Of a DNA stretch of 64,000 nucleotides, positions 48,293-57,921 are shown piece after piece. Positions within the stretch are counted from its first letter, which is position 1; every line of letters starts with the position of its first letter. Source of the DNA: Laspinema palackyanum D2c (GTDB lineage Bacteria; Cyanobacteriota; Cyanobacteriia; Cyanobacteriales; Laspinemataceae); NCBI RefSeq assembly GCF_025370875.1, contig NZ_JAMXFD010000012.1, forward strand, positions 62,001 to 126,000, given 5' to 3'. The position numbers and the translations under genes are program-made. The notes under the pieces are model-generated. The model ran no database searches and was not told the DNA's origin. It was given only the letters and a program-made list of their open reading frames with translations.

Positions 48293-50560
48293 ATGAATTT
48301 TAATCATCAATTGTTGGCAGGAATTGTCACCATTGCAGTGGCAACTTGGAATCCCATTGCCTTAGCATTGACTCAGGCGGAAGTGGATGCGGTGGCATGG
48401 CAAGTTTCGGTTTTAATTAGTCCGAATTTGACCCAGCGGGGGGATGCGTTTTTGATTGAAGGAGAAAAAACGGGGAGTGGGGTGATTGTAGCGCGAGAGG
48501 GGAATAATTATTATGTGCTGACTGCTTTGCACGTCGTGTGGAAACGGGGGGGATTTCATGCGATCGCCATGCCTGATGGCCAAGTGTACTACGTTGATGC
48601 ATCGGAAAATAGTCCGGATATCATTCCCCTGGGACAACCTTCCGGAGAGTTGGGACAAACGATCGCCGGATTGGATTTGGCGTTACTGCGTGTGCAAAGC
48701 GATCGCACCTATCCCTTGGCCCGAACTGCCCCGAATCCCCTCCAGGCGGGAACTCCAGTATTTGTGAGTGGATGGCCCAATCCCGATGATTTGCGGGAAA
48801 AAATTCGCGATCGCCAGTTAGTCGAAGGTGCGATCGCTGAAGTGACTCCGCCCTCGGATGATGGCGGGTATCGCTTACTCTACAGCAATCCGACGCGCAG
48901 TGGCATGAGTGGAGGCGGTATCTTTAATGCCAATGGTGAACTGATCGGGATTCATGGCAGGGGACGGGGAGTTCAAAATAATTGTAGTACCCCAGAAGTC
49001 AATGCCAACAACAGTTGTGGAATGTATATCGGGGAGTTTTTAGCAGACGATCACGTCCAAAGTCTCCAGTTATCCTGGAATCAAACTCCCATCGATCCAG
49101 GGATGATTCAATATGGATTGACTTATACCAGTCAAACTAATCGCGTCAATGGTTCTCCCGTAGCGCGCAGTACCCCACCCCCTGTCATCTCCCCAACAAT
49201 CACACCGGAGACGCCCCAACCCTCGCCATCCCCTGCACCCCTTGCCGAGTTTCCCACCCCCTCCCCAGAGGCGATCGCCTCGGCACAAACGATTTATTAT
49301 GTTGACCCCAATCAGGGCACCAATGCCGCTACTGCCGGATTAACCCCAGAAAATCCCTTTCGGAGTATCTCCTATGCCCTACAAGGTGCGCGTCCCGGAA
49401 CCGTAATTTATCTCGCCCCGGGATTGTATAGCGCCCGGGAAACCTTTCCCCTCAAACTGAATCCGGGGGTAATTTTAATCGGCAATGAATCCCAACAGGG
49501 AGAAGGAGTAATTATTCGCGGGGGAGGAATTACGTCAACTCGCACCGCTGGGCGGCAAAATTATACCCTATTTGCTGGAAACAATAGCCAAATTTTAGGG
49601 GTAACCCTCACCAATCCGCATTCCAACGGAACGGCAATTTGGATTGAAGATACAACCACTGTTTTAATTCGCAATAATACCTTGATGGATAATCCCCGAG
49701 AAGGCATTTTAATCGGAGGAACCGCTACTCCCATCCTGGAAAAAAATCGGTTTATTAACAATGGCGGAAATGGAATTTCGGTCATCCAGCAAGGGGCGGG
49801 AGAGATTCGCAGTAATGATTTTACCAACAATGGAATTGGGGTGGCGATCGCAGGCATGGCAAATCCCTCGATTTCGGACAATCATATTCGCAGCAACCGC
49901 AACGGCATCGTAGTTACTGCATCAGCAACGCCTACTATTCAAGGGAATATTCTGGAAAATAATCAAAATTATGGAATTTTAACCCTCGGATTGGCCGCAT
50001 CCTCCCTCGGAGAGAATAACCTATTTAGAAATAATGGAATCAGTAGTCAACTCACCGCTAGAGTTCAAGACTGGGGGGTAGATCTTCCTTCCCGAACCGT
50101 CACTTCTACAGTTTTTGGTTGTGTGGAATATGAAGGGGGTTTAGCTACTTTTGCTTACACCGGCCCCGGGTCGATTCCCCTGCCCTTTTTGAACTGGAAT
50201 CATACCGCTTCTGACTCGGGATTAAACCGATGTCGGTTAGTCACGTCCAGTTTAAATAAAATTGTAGCGTTAACGGGTCAAGAGTTATCGAATATGGCAC
50301 TTTCTACCGGACGAGTTCATAATAATAATGCGGTTTGTTTGGTGGAACAGTCCGGGGGAATTTGCCAAGATAGCAACTTGTTATTTTACCTCGGAGGAGA
50401 AGAACAGCGTAATCCCGGTGAAGGATTATCCTCGTTACTTCCTTTCAGGGGGGCAACGGCAGGAAATCCGGTACAACAGGTAGAAACCGGGGCATTCATC
50501 CCCTTAAAAGACTTTGCACAACGCTTGAAACCCGAATCAGGGTTATGGTTTACGGATTAG
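48293..50560 (+). CDS. Exported trypsin-like serine protease - DUF1565 beta-helix - COP23 protein
   Basis: A 755-residue modular protein. A signal peptide (MNFNHQLLAGIVTIAVATWN) precedes a chymotrypsin-fold protease (~residues 30-255) with triad His in VLTALHVVW, Asp in GLDLALLRVQ and Ser in TRSGMSGGGIF. A Pro/Ser/Thr-rich linker (~285-330) leads to a DUF1565 beta-helix (IYYVDPNQGTNAATAGLTPE onward) and a COP23-like C-terminal domain (VFGCVEYEGG, NRCRLVTSSLN, NAVCLVEQSGGICQD). The last two modules are paralogous to the upstream gene. It probably acts in the periplasm or outer layers, with the beta-helix/COP23 part guiding the protease. Substrate unknown. It could be co-transcribed with the upstream paralogue or independent. 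Confidence 0.88.
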   Translation: MNFNHQLLAGIVTIAVATWNPIALALTQAEVDAVAWQVSVLISPNLTQRGDAFLIEGEKTGSGVIVAREGNNYYVLTALHVVWKRGGFHAIAMPDGQVYYVDASENSPDIIPLGQPSGELGQTIAGLDLALLRVQSDRTYPLARTAPNPLQAGTPVFVSGWPNPDDLREKIRDRQLVEGAIAEVTPPSDDGGYRLLYSNPTRSGMSGGGIFNANGELIGIHGRGRGVQNNCSTPEVNANNSCGMYIGEFLADDHVQSLQLSWNQTPIDPGMIQYGLTYTSQTNRVNGSPVARSTPPPVISPTITPETPQPSPSPAPLAEFPTPSPEAIASAQTIYYVDPNQGTNAATAGLTPENPFRSISYALQGARPGTVIYLAPGLYSARETFPLKLNPGVILIGNESQQGEGVIIRGGGITSTRTAGRQNYTLFAGNNSQILGVTLTNPHSNGTAIWIEDTTTVLIRNNTLMDNPREGILIGGTATPILEKNRFINNGGNGISVIQQGAGEIRSNDFTNNGIGVAIAGMANPSISDNHIRSNRNGIVVTASATPTIQGNILENNQNYGILTLGLAASSLGENNLFRNNGISSQLTARVQDWGVDLPSRTVTSTVFGCVEYEGGLATFAYTGPGSIPLPFLNWNHTASDSGLNRCRLVTSSLNKIVALTGQELSNMALSTGRVHNNNAVCLVEQSGGICQDSNLLFYLGGEEQRNPGEGLSSLLPFRGATAGNPVQQVETGAFIPLKDFAQRLKPESGLWFTD

Positions 50561-50662
50561 GGGGCGACTGCCTCAAGATTGGGTAAAAGTCGGTGAAAAT
50601 GAATAGCCATTGACTGATAGGATAGATCAAAGCAACTCCAAATCAGCTCTAGGGATAACGTT

Positions 50663-53125
50663 ATGGTTCCGAGTACCGCGATCCGTTTACCCAATCACAG
50701 GTGGCAGATTTACCCTCAAAAACCCGAACTCGCCCAGCAAATTGCTGAGGCAGTGGCACTGCCACCAATTTTGGCGCAAGCACTGATTGATCGCGGCATT
50801 GAAACCGTAGAAGAAGTCAAGGCATTTTTAGACCCGGAATCGGTGAGTTTGCCTCCTCCGGTGGAGGAGTTTCCAGACTTGGCACTGACGGTAGACTTAT
50901 TAGAAAAGGCGATCGCCACCGGGTCAAAAATTGCGATTTGTGGCGACTATGATGCGGATGGTATGACCAGTACCGCCCTGTTAATGCGGGCATTACGGGC
51001 ATTGGGCGCGAATGTGGATTATGCCATTCCCAGTCGCATGGCAGAAGGTTACGGCATCAATGAGCGGATTGTCCGAGAATTCCACAGTGAAGGGGTGAAA
51101 ATTATTCTAACCGTGGATAATGGTATCGCTGCGGTTAAACCCATCGCCCTCGCCCGAGAATTGGGGATGGATGCGATTATTACGGACCACCATGAACTCC
51201 CAGACGAATTGCCTCCGGCGACAGCAATTCTCAACCCGAAACTGATTCGGGAAGCATCTCCCTATCGCGGAGTTGCTGGGGTGGGAGTCGCCTATATCTT
51301 AGCTATTTGTTTAGCACAAAAGTTAGGACAATCCCAACCCTTAATTAAACCTTTACGAGAACTATTAACCCTCGGAACCATTGCGGATTTAGCCCCGTTA
51401 ACCGGAGTGAATCGCCGCTGGGTTAAACGAGGATTGCGCCAGTTACCCGAGTCGGAGTTGGCAGGGGTACAAGCGTTAATTCAAGTTTCCGGTGCCAGTA
51501 GCAGTGGGAAAACCATGAAACCGGATGAAATCGGGTTTCGGTTGGGACCGCGCATTAATGCGGTGGGACGGATTGGCGACCCGCAGGTGGCGATCGAACT
51601 GCTGACGACGGATGATCCAGGGATTGCCTTAACTCGGGCGATGCAGTGCGAACAAATCAATCAGGACCGTCAGCAGATGTGCGAAACCATCGAGGCGGAG
51701 GCAGTCGCCTGGGTTGAAAGCAGTGGCATGGATTATTTAGGCAGTCGGGTGTTAGTCGTGGTCCAACCGGGTTGGCATCATGGTACCATTGGCATTGTAG
51801 CTTCTCGCTTGGTAGAACGCTACGGTGTGCCGGTATTTATTGGCACTTATGAGGACGATCGCCAGGAACATATACGCGGATCGGCGCGGAGTATTCCAGA
51901 ATTTCATGTGTTTGAGGCGATGCAACATTGCGATCGCTGGTTGGGAAAATATGGCGGACATCGCGCAGCAGGCGGATTTACCTTAAGTGCCCAGAATTTA
52001 GACGGGTTTCGCCAAGGGTTAAGTGAGTTTGCTCATGGATGTCTGGAACCCCATCATCTCAAACCAGCGATCGCCATTAATGTGCTGGCGGAATTTGAGC
52101 AAATTGACCTGGAATTATACCGGGAAATCGATCGCCTCCACCCCTGCGGCATTGAAAACCCATCCCCCGTTTTCTGGACGCCGAATGTAGAAGTAGTGGA
52201 CCAGCGCATTGTCGGCAAAGGACATATCAAAGTTACCCTAGAAAGCTCAACGCACAGTTTTCCCCCCGATTCGCCCAAAATTGCCACGCCGCGCCGGATT
52301 CAAGGGATTGCATGGCGCTGGGGGGATTATTTTCCCCTGCCTCGATACCTTGATGTAGCCTATAAGTTGCGGGAAAATACTTGGAATGGTCAGACGAATG
52401 TAGAACTAGAACTGATCAGTGCCCGTCTGCCGGAGAACGAAGAGAGTCGTCCGAGTGAGATTAACCACCAGTCTGTGCCATCCCCCCTGCCAGTTCGGCG
52501 ATCGCTGAAAATCCCAGCGAAACCAGCAATCCGGGAATCCTTTCCCCAGACAACCGGGAGAGTTACTGCGCCTCGGGTGACTCCGGTGCTCCCGGAAGCA
52601 CCTCCGGTGACGGTTAATCCAGAATGGTTATCGGGAATTGCCTTACAATCCTTACTCACTCACTTACAGGGTCGGGTGTTGTTCTATGGTGCCGGTAGAC
52701 CCGAAATTGGCGAAACAGCCTGCGAAATTGAGTGGAACTTTCCCAAACGTCCCTGTGATACGTTGTTGCTCTGGACTTTACCCCCTTCCGGGACTCACCT
52801 GCAATGGTTACTGGCAAAAGGGATGCCGCGTCAGGTTTATGTTTACAATCACTTACCGCCTTTGCCGTCCCCCATGCAATTGCGATCGCACCTGCGCGAT
52901 CGCCTCCAAGAGGCGGGGACTCAACCCTTGAACCTGTTACAACTCGGGCAAGAATTGTGGGTGGCACCGAGTACCTTGCTGGCTGCTTTACGCGAATTGG
53001 GCGATTCCTATCCAGAATTTCCTCCCACCCAAACCCTCGATCGCGAATTAGAACGGTTGTATCGTTGGTATGCCTTTCCTCCCGGGAAATTAGCGCAAAT
53101 CAATTGGCGATCGCATGAGCATTAG
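50663..53125 (+). CDS. recJ: Single-stranded-DNA-specific exonuclease RecJ
   Basis: An 820-residue RecJ, longer than the ~560-580-residue core because of a cyanobacterial C-terminal extension (~600-820). The DHH phosphoesterase motifs are IAICGDYDADGMTSTALL, LTVDNGIAA, IITDHHELPD and the DHHA1 motif GKYGGHRAAGGFTL. It degrades 5'-ended single strands in recombination and repair. The extension contains WLSGIALQSLLTHLQGRVLF and has no motif I recognise. The ATG at 50663 is followed quickly by the family start. It ends 6 bp before the convergent PAS-CRP gene. Confidence 0.95.
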   Translation: MVPSTAIRLPNHRWQIYPQKPELAQQIAEAVALPPILAQALIDRGIETVEEVKAFLDPESVSLPPPVEEFPDLALTVDLLEKAIATGSKIAICGDYDADGMTSTALLMRALRALGANVDYAIPSRMAEGYGINERIVREFHSEGVKIILTVDNGIAAVKPIALARELGMDAIITDHHELPDELPPATAILNPKLIREASPYRGVAGVGVAYILAICLAQKLGQSQPLIKPLRELLTLGTIADLAPLTGVNRRWVKRGLRQLPESELAGVQALIQVSGASSSGKTMKPDEIGFRLGPRINAVGRIGDPQVAIELLTTDDPGIALTRAMQCEQINQDRQQMCETIEAEAVAWVESSGMDYLGSRVLVVVQPGWHHGTIGIVASRLVERYGVPVFIGTYEDDRQEHIRGSARSIPEFHVFEAMQHCDRWLGKYGGHRAAGGFTLSAQNLDGFRQGLSEFAHGCLEPHHLKPAIAINVLAEFEQIDLELYREIDRLHPCGIENPSPVFWTPNVEVVDQRIVGKGHIKVTLESSTHSFPPDSPKIATPRRIQGIAWRWGDYFPLPRYLDVAYKLRENTWNGQTNVELELISARLPENEESRPSEINHQSVPSPLPVRRSLKIPAKPAIRESFPQTTGRVTAPRVTPVLPEAPPVTVNPEWLSGIALQSLLTHLQGRVLFYGAGRPEIGETACEIEWNFPKRPCDTLLLWTLPPSGTHLQWLLAKGMPRQVYVYNHLPPLPSPMQLRSHLRDRLQEAGTQPLNLLQLGQELWVAPSTLLAALRELGDSYPEFPPTQTLDRELERLYRWYAFPPGKLAQINWRSHEH

Positions 53126-53130
53126 TCGCA

Positions 53131-54267
53131 CTATTCCCGAATCGTAATATGATGGGTGTTATCGATACTAATTTTTCCCTGATGCTGTAACTCACTCAGG
53201 AGGCGGGTAACGGTAACGCGAGTTGTGCAGGAAGCTTCAGCGAGTTCCTGATGAGTGAGGCGCAGACTCAACCGGGTCCCCTTGGCAACGGGTTCGCCGA
53301 TGATGGTTTTTAAAACTTGAAGGAGGGTCAGGAGGCGATCGCTCGCTCGCCTTCTGCCAAATACGGATAAGAACAATTCAGATTGCTGTAATCGCAGAGT
53401 GACCCCTTCGGAAATCAACTGAGTCAAGTAAGGGGACTGAGCGATTTCCCGATGGGAAATCGCGATTAATTCTACGGTTTGGGAAAGGGCTGTCGCTTGA
53501 TAGATGGGGAGGGCAGTTAAAGTCGCACAAAAGGGGCTTCCTTGACCCGCTATTCCCATCAACACCTCACTATTATTTTCCGTCAAGGTACTCAATTTTA
53601 CCCACCCTTTACAGATCAGCCAGAGGGCATCCGGTTGTAACGGGATATGTTCTCCTTTACAAAAACTGTGCCGGGTGCGATCGCAAAACAGGTCCTCGGT
53701 GCACTTTTGTTTCTGCGCTTGCGCTCGTTGGCGATCGCTGATGTCGCCGATACAGAGGCAGATGGAAACAATATTACCCCAGGCGTCCCGTTCCCTAGAG
53801 AGGGTCAGCGCCGCGTCAAAGGGTTCCCGATTGGGGGAATAGAGTCTCACTTGCCACTCCTGCTCCTCCTCCCCCTGTTGCCGCCTTTTCAGTTCTTCCC
53901 GAAACTCCCGTCGGCCCTCAATCGGAACCAAAAGAGTGAAGGGTTTGTGCAGTAGCAATCCCTGAGTGCAGTCGAATAATCGGGTCGCGGCACGATTCAC
54001 TGAGGTGATCGTACCGGCGCTATCCAGGGCCATGTAAGCATGGGGTGCTTGCTCAAATAGGTTTTGATAACGCCTGCGTTCTGCTTCTAGTTGGGTGCGA
54101 GATTCAACCAGTTGTTCCTGTTGCTCGGCCAGTTGTTCTAAAGCAACGAGCAATTCTTCCGAAGCGGTCCCGAGTTCTTTAAAGGCGATCGGCAGTAAAT
54201 CACCGTTAGGCTGGATCTGCGAAGGTTCAGAACTGCGGTAATACAGACTTTCAATGCGCTGATTCAT
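53131..54267 (-). CDS. PAS-domain CRP/FNR-family transcriptional regulator
   Basis: A 378-residue regulator. An N-terminal coiled coil (LEQLAEQQEQLVESRTQLEA) leads into a PAS domain (~70-185: YQNLFEQAPHAYMALDSAGT to ISDRQRAQ), a cNMP-binding-like beta-roll (~195-300) and a C-terminal winged helix of Crp type (TRLSLRLTHQELAEASCTTR then VTVTRLLSEL). Usual CRP proteins are ~220 residues; the PAS fusion is uncommon and suggests that a redox, light or ligand signal gates DNA binding. The beta-roll lacks an obvious RxS cAMP-phosphate motif. A receiver gene lies divergently 857 bp away. Target genes unknown. Confidence 0.88.
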   Translation of the reverse strand: MNQRIESLYYRSSEPSQIQPNGDLLPIAFKELGTASEELLVALEQLAEQQEQLVESRTQLEAERRRYQNLFEQAPHAYMALDSAGTITSVNRAATRLFDCTQGLLLHKPFTLLVPIEGRREFREELKRRQQGEEEQEWQVRLYSPNREPFDAALTLSRERDAWGNIVSICLCIGDISDRQRAQAQKQKCTEDLFCDRTRHSFCKGEHIPLQPDALWLICKGWVKLSTLTENNSEVLMGIAGQGSPFCATLTALPIYQATALSQTVELIAISHREIAQSPYLTQLISEGVTLRLQQSELFLSVFGRRRASDRLLTLLQVLKTIIGEPVAKGTRLSLRLTHQELAEASCTTRVTVTRLLSELQHQGKISIDNTHHITIRE

Positions 54268-55124
54268 CGTGGTGACATACTGGGTAAATAAATCGAGTTT
54301 AAAAATACCTTCCTCCTTAGCAATCTTATCGATTTGCTGTTAGTATAGTGGGTTGACTGGAGTTAAATCTTGGCTTTCTAGTCTTCTGTTCCGAGAGTAG
54401 AAAATTAATACTGGTCAAATTATACCCGAGTCCTTATGAATAGGCAAGCTTTAGACTGTTTTTTCCAGAGTGCAGAACCCGGGAGAAACTCTTCTGTTCA
54501 ACCCTTTTAGGGTTCCCCTCTTCCCCAAGGGCGATCGCCCCAGGGTCCACAACTGGCGATTGCCCGGTAACCCAGTTTCCGGAAAATTAAGGACCCTTCC
54601 CTTTGGGTCCGTAGTTGGACAAACTCCTTTATCCATAAGGGCTTGAGCATTTCCTGTATCCCTGAATACATGAAATGCTCAAAAATAATTCTCTCTCGGG
54701 ATAGAAGCCAAACTTTAGACTGGGTTTTATAGTCAGGTGAAAATTAAATCTTCCCCGAAATAAATTCGGCTTTGGACTGAATGAGCTTACCTCAAAACAG
54801 GAAACTTATTCCCAGTTTTTAGAGTCATTGACTCCCCAGGCAACCTTGAAAAAGTCAGGATTATTTCCCAATAAACTGGCCCTTCCCAAGCAGGGATGTA
54901 TGAGTTGATATTATGAAAATCATTAAAATTATAAAATCACCTCAAAGTTCGCCCCTCTCTCTTTTAAGCTCATAAATTTATCGGAGAAATTATTTTTGAC
55001 CCTCAGAATGTTTAATCTGTAGACCGAAAAAAGTTTCTCTGTAACCGAATTTCCATCTATCCCAAGTAGAAAGTAGCTCTACCGTACCGGACCGGAACAA
55101 CAAATATAATCTGAGAAGAAACTT
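54268..55124. other. 857-bp non-coding region with degenerate CTTTAGACTG repeats
   Basis: No credible gene. CTTTAGACTG-type words recur near 54449, 54713 and 54771, each followed by GGTTT- or GAAT-type sequence, so an old repeat may be present. Fragments of the CCCAGTTTCCGG repeat family lie at 54540-54600. Promoters for the PAS-CRP gene and the response regulator should be at either end. Confidence 0.5.
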
Positions 55125-55586
55125 ATGAATCGAGTAGCAACGCGCACCAAAATATTAGTCGTTGAAGATAATTTAGCTTATGCCAATATCTTAAAAATCA
55201 CCTTTGACTACTCGAAATTTTGGGCAGAAGCGGAAATCAAGACCGTCAATGATGGAAAGGAAGCGATCGATTACCTCTGTGGGGTTCAGGGAAATTCAGG
55301 CGATTGCCAGGAGTCGGGCCAGTTACCCGATTTGATTCTCTCCGATATCAATATGCCCCATTTATCCGGATTAGAATTACTGGCTTGGATTCGACAAACG
55401 CCTCATCTGAAACATTTACCTGTTATCCTGATGAGTAGCCATATCCAGCCTTTAGAACTGGAAATTATTAAGAGCTTAAAGGCTAATTATTATTTTATTA
55501 AGCCTTTAACCATTCAAGACTTATTAAGTCACCTGAATCACAGCATGGAGCAACTTCAACCGAGTCAAGCTCACGTTGTAGACTAA
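55125..55586 (+). CDS. Single-domain response regulator (Rcp1-like)
   Basis: A 153-residue stand-alone receiver: LVVEDNLAYANILKITF, DLILSDINMPHLSGLELL with the phospho-Asp, VILMSSH and the Lys of YFIKPL. The extra loop between beta2 and beta3 (CGVQGNSGDCQESGQ) resembles Rcp1-type regulators that pair with phytochrome kinases, but no such kinase is in the window. It has its own terminator at 55647-55682 and is monocistronic. The partner kinase cannot be deduced. Confidence 0.88.
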   Translation: MNRVATRTKILVVEDNLAYANILKITFDYSKFWAEAEIKTVNDGKEAIDYLCGVQGNSGDCQESGQLPDLILSDINMPHLSGLELLAWIRQTPHLKHLPVILMSSHIQPLELEIIKSLKANYYFIKPLTIQDLLSHLNHSMEQLQPSQAHVVD

Positions 55587-55646
55587 CCCCACTTCATGAA
55601 TTCCGAACCGAAAGAGGCTAGGGGATTAACCCTCTCTTCTCTTTAT

Positions 55647-55682
55647 CCCCCAGAACAAAGCTGTTTTCAGGGGGTTTTCTCT
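55647..55682 (+). terminator. Intrinsic terminator after the response regulator
   Basis: CCCCCAGAACA (from 55647) pairs with TGTTTTCAGGGGG (to 55674) with a small bulge and is followed by TTTTCTCTT. It begins 61 bp after the stop codon. Confidence 0.8.
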
Positions 55683-56329
55683 TGTTTGGGCGCAATTCAA
55701 GTTTTGAATATCTTTTTCAAATTCTCCTGATTCCCCAACCTATCCGCCGGTCAATTCATCCTAGGGATGTCATTTCCACCGGCTTAAAGGGTACAAGATG
55801 GCTGGCCATTCAAACCTAATCACCGACTAATCCTCATTAATCCTTGAAACGAGAGGAGATAAGCAGGCGAAATCAGTCAGGGAATCGGGTAATTGGGGTT
55901 CGGGTAATTAGGGTTGAGAAATTCAACGGAAATCCAGGCGACTTCCCTCAACTCCGTCGTATCCGTCGCTACGTTAGTGCATTACATTCAATCCTATCCT
56001 CAGATAGAAAAGCGACTGTCCAAAAGCCGTTATCTTAGGGAACAGGGTAGTCTGGATAAATTTAACTTGATAGTGAGTCTACACCCGTTCGGCACTCGTG
56101 GCTACTATTGCGATGGAGAATTCCGGGTCTAATTGGGGGTAAAATGAACTCTAAGGGTTGATCCAATTGTCCTAAATTCGGGAATTCTCAAAGTAGTCAT
56201 TTGGCCAGGGGACCAGATGAACGGGGCCGCTTTACCGCTGGGGTTAAGTCAACAATAGAAAATACACAGAATTACCAGTTTTTATCGTCCCCTGTGTCCG
56301 TCAAGAGCGATTGTAGCAAAGAGGCGAAT
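55683..56329. other. Non-coding region; one doubtful small frame
   Basis: No gene recognised. A 72-codon frame at 55914-56132 (start TTG) has a plausible stretch VVSVATLVHYIQSYPQIEKR but no ribosome-binding site or known relative; it may be a remnant. Otherwise nothing seen. Confidence 0.4.
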
Positions 56330-56566
56330 ATGAGCCAACAATGGTTTGCTGAACAGGATAGCTTATCCGATGCAGTAGAAGAACTTGCAGAAACGACCGT
56401 TTCCCTAGGGGTAATCTCTAGTTTTATGGTTCGCTATCAGGGTCAAAAGCGTCAATTTTATTTACCGAGTCAGAGTGACCCTGAACCTCTGACAGCAGAA
56501 CAGGCATACTTGCGGTTGAAACAGTTGATGGAAGAATCGGGGCTATTGAGGCAGATCTCATCCTGA
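56330..56566 (+). CDS. Small conserved-looking protein of unknown function
   Basis: A 78-residue protein beginning MSQQWFAEQDSLSDAVEELA. The ATG at 56330 is chosen over the longer frame because GAGG lies 5 nt upstream and the upstream part has no coding character. Predicted content is mixed: an amphipathic N-terminal helix, a beta-like centre (SSFMVRYQGQKRQFYLPS) and a C-terminal helix. No membrane segment, no Cys. I do not recognise a named family; the acidic, well-balanced composition suggests a real gene. Confidence 0.6.
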   Translation: MSQQWFAEQDSLSDAVEELAETTVSLGVISSFMVRYQGQKRQFYLPSQSDPEPLTAEQAYLRLKQLMEESGLLRQISS

Positions 56567-56971
56567 GCGCTTTCTGGGATTCCAGCCATTCACCGCCAAT
56601 TTCTGTATCCCTTTCCGGGATTAGGGGGTGCCGTGGACTCCCACGGTCCTCAAGGGTCGTCTGCTGTTTCTGCGCTAGCAGAAGCGATCGCCTTTAATGA
56701 AATTTTTATTTTGGGGGATTTCCAGACCCCTACCCTACCTTAAGCCCTGGGAGTTGGGAGAAAGCAAGACTCCACCGGAGTCTTACTAGAGCCATTCTCC
56801 CAGGCTGTTTGTGCAGGGGTGAGTTTCTCGGGTCGGCTTTGGCAATCCAGGGTCCTAGGGGGGACTCCTAATCACGAACCTCATGAAGGCGACTGCGAGA
56901 TTCAAAGGCGATCGCCCTTATCCATAGCTAGGATGGTGACAAAAAGCCAGAAAATAAAGCGCTACAGTGTT
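56567..56971. other. Non-coding region between the small gene and psb30
   Basis: No gene seen. Contains a CCGTGGACTCCCACGG palindrome (about 56630-56645) and an AGACTCCACCGGAGTCT palindrome (about 56768-56784), the latter possibly a terminator for the upstream small gene. Confidence 0.5.
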
Positions 56972-57000
56972 GATGCAGCGGCTCGAATCGCCGCTGCATC
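56972..57000 (-). terminator. Hairpin directly after the psb30 stop codon
   Basis: GATGCAGCGGC (56972-56982) pairs perfectly with GCCGCTGCATC (56990-57000). It abuts the stop codon at 57001-57003. On the minus strand the tail is not T-rich at once, so it may act as a stabiliser or terminator. Confidence 0.65.
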
Positions 57001-57132
57001 TTACATATCGCCGCCGCGAAATGCCAGCAAAAAGATGACAACTGGACCCGCAATCAAAATCAATCCCACGAAAGTGAGTTGAAGAATTGTTTCCAGATTG
57101 AGGTTGCTTGCAAAACTACTTAAAAAATCCAT
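57001..57132 (-). CDS. psb30: Photosystem II protein Psb30 (Ycf12), 43 residues
   Basis: A short frame encoding [20 protein letters not shown] then [16 protein letters not shown] and AFRGGDM. One transmembrane helix with the LIxxAGPxVIFLLxxRGG pattern is the hallmark of Psb30/Ycf12, a peripheral subunit of photosystem II near cytochrome b559 and PsbJ. A near-ideal GGGAGG ribosome-binding site sits 4-5 nt before the ATG at 57130-57132, supporting expression. The gene is too short for routine ORF filters. A perfect hairpin follows the stop codon. Monocistronic, as usual in cyanobacteria. Confidence 0.9.
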   Translation of the reverse strand: MDFLSSFASNLNLETILQLTFVGLILIAGPVVIFLLAFRGGDM

Positions 57133-57397
57133 TTTTCCTCCCAACGGTGCCTGTCCTGAGTAGATATCTAAAACTAACAGTGCTTTACCCTACCCCGAAT
57201 GAGAGAGGGGATTTGCCACACTGTAAATCAAAATCCGCATACAATCTTACAAGTGAATGGCTCATTTTTTTAAGGAAGTTTACAAAAATCTGGAAAAGAC
57301 ATGAACCTAGACCGGGTGTTTTTTTGCCCCCGGGTCGAAGATTCCCCTGCGATCGGCGAGTAAAAAGCGCTATTGTGAAAAGGCACGAGGGTTCTAT

Positions 57398-57790
57398 ATG
57401 AGGGATTTAACCGTGGCAAGTTGGCGTTGTATCAAGCAGTGTGGAGCCTGCTGTCATCTGGAGCCAGAGGAGCGTCCAGAATTGGCAGAGTATCTATCCG
57501 AGGAAGAGTTGGGCTTATATCTGAGCATGGTAGGGCCAGATGGATGGTGTATCCATTTGGATCACCTCACCCGGGAATGTACAATCTATGACGATCGCCC
57601 CCGCTTCTGTCGGGTCCTCCCCAATGTGTTTGAGGAGATGTACGGCATTGAACCCGAGGAATTAGACGAATTTGCCATCGAATGCTGTCAGCAGCAAATC
57701 GAGGCTGTTCACGGCGATCGCAGCTTGGAAATGCTCCGGTTTAATCAAGCCGTTGGGGTTTCCCTACTTGAACTGCCCCCCCTCGATTAA
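57398..57790 (+). CDS. YkgJ-family cysteine-cluster protein
   Basis: A 130-residue protein with the cluster CIKQCGACCHLEPEE near the N-terminus and later CxIYDDRPRFCR, matching the YkgJ/CxxCxxCC family thought to bind zinc or an iron-sulfur centre. The middle (LYLSMVGPDGWCIHLDHLTR then ECTIYDDRPRFC) is the usual family core. No enzymatic role is established. It lies 131 bp upstream of the paired GDT1-like genes on the same strand and could share their transcript; a metal-related link is only suggestive. Confidence 0.85.
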   Translation: MRDLTVASWRCIKQCGACCHLEPEERPELAEYLSEEELGLYLSMVGPDGWCIHLDHLTRECTIYDDRPRFCRVLPNVFEEMYGIEPEELDEFAIECCQQQIEAVHGDRSLEMLRFNQAVGVSLLELPPLD

Positions 57791-57921
57791 GCCCGTTCTC
57801 TGTGTCCTCGATTGCTCTCTCCTCCTTGATCTTCCTGTGGGTAGAGGAGTTTGCCCCAGGGACGCTCTGCTCTACCGTCCGGTTGATTTTTGGGGAGAGA
57901 GTCGGGAATAATGAAAGAACA

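Noticed and set aside
55914-56132. 72-codon frame starting at TTG
   Set aside because: Some protein-like stretches but no ribosome-binding site, no recognised family and a weak start; kept only as a note.
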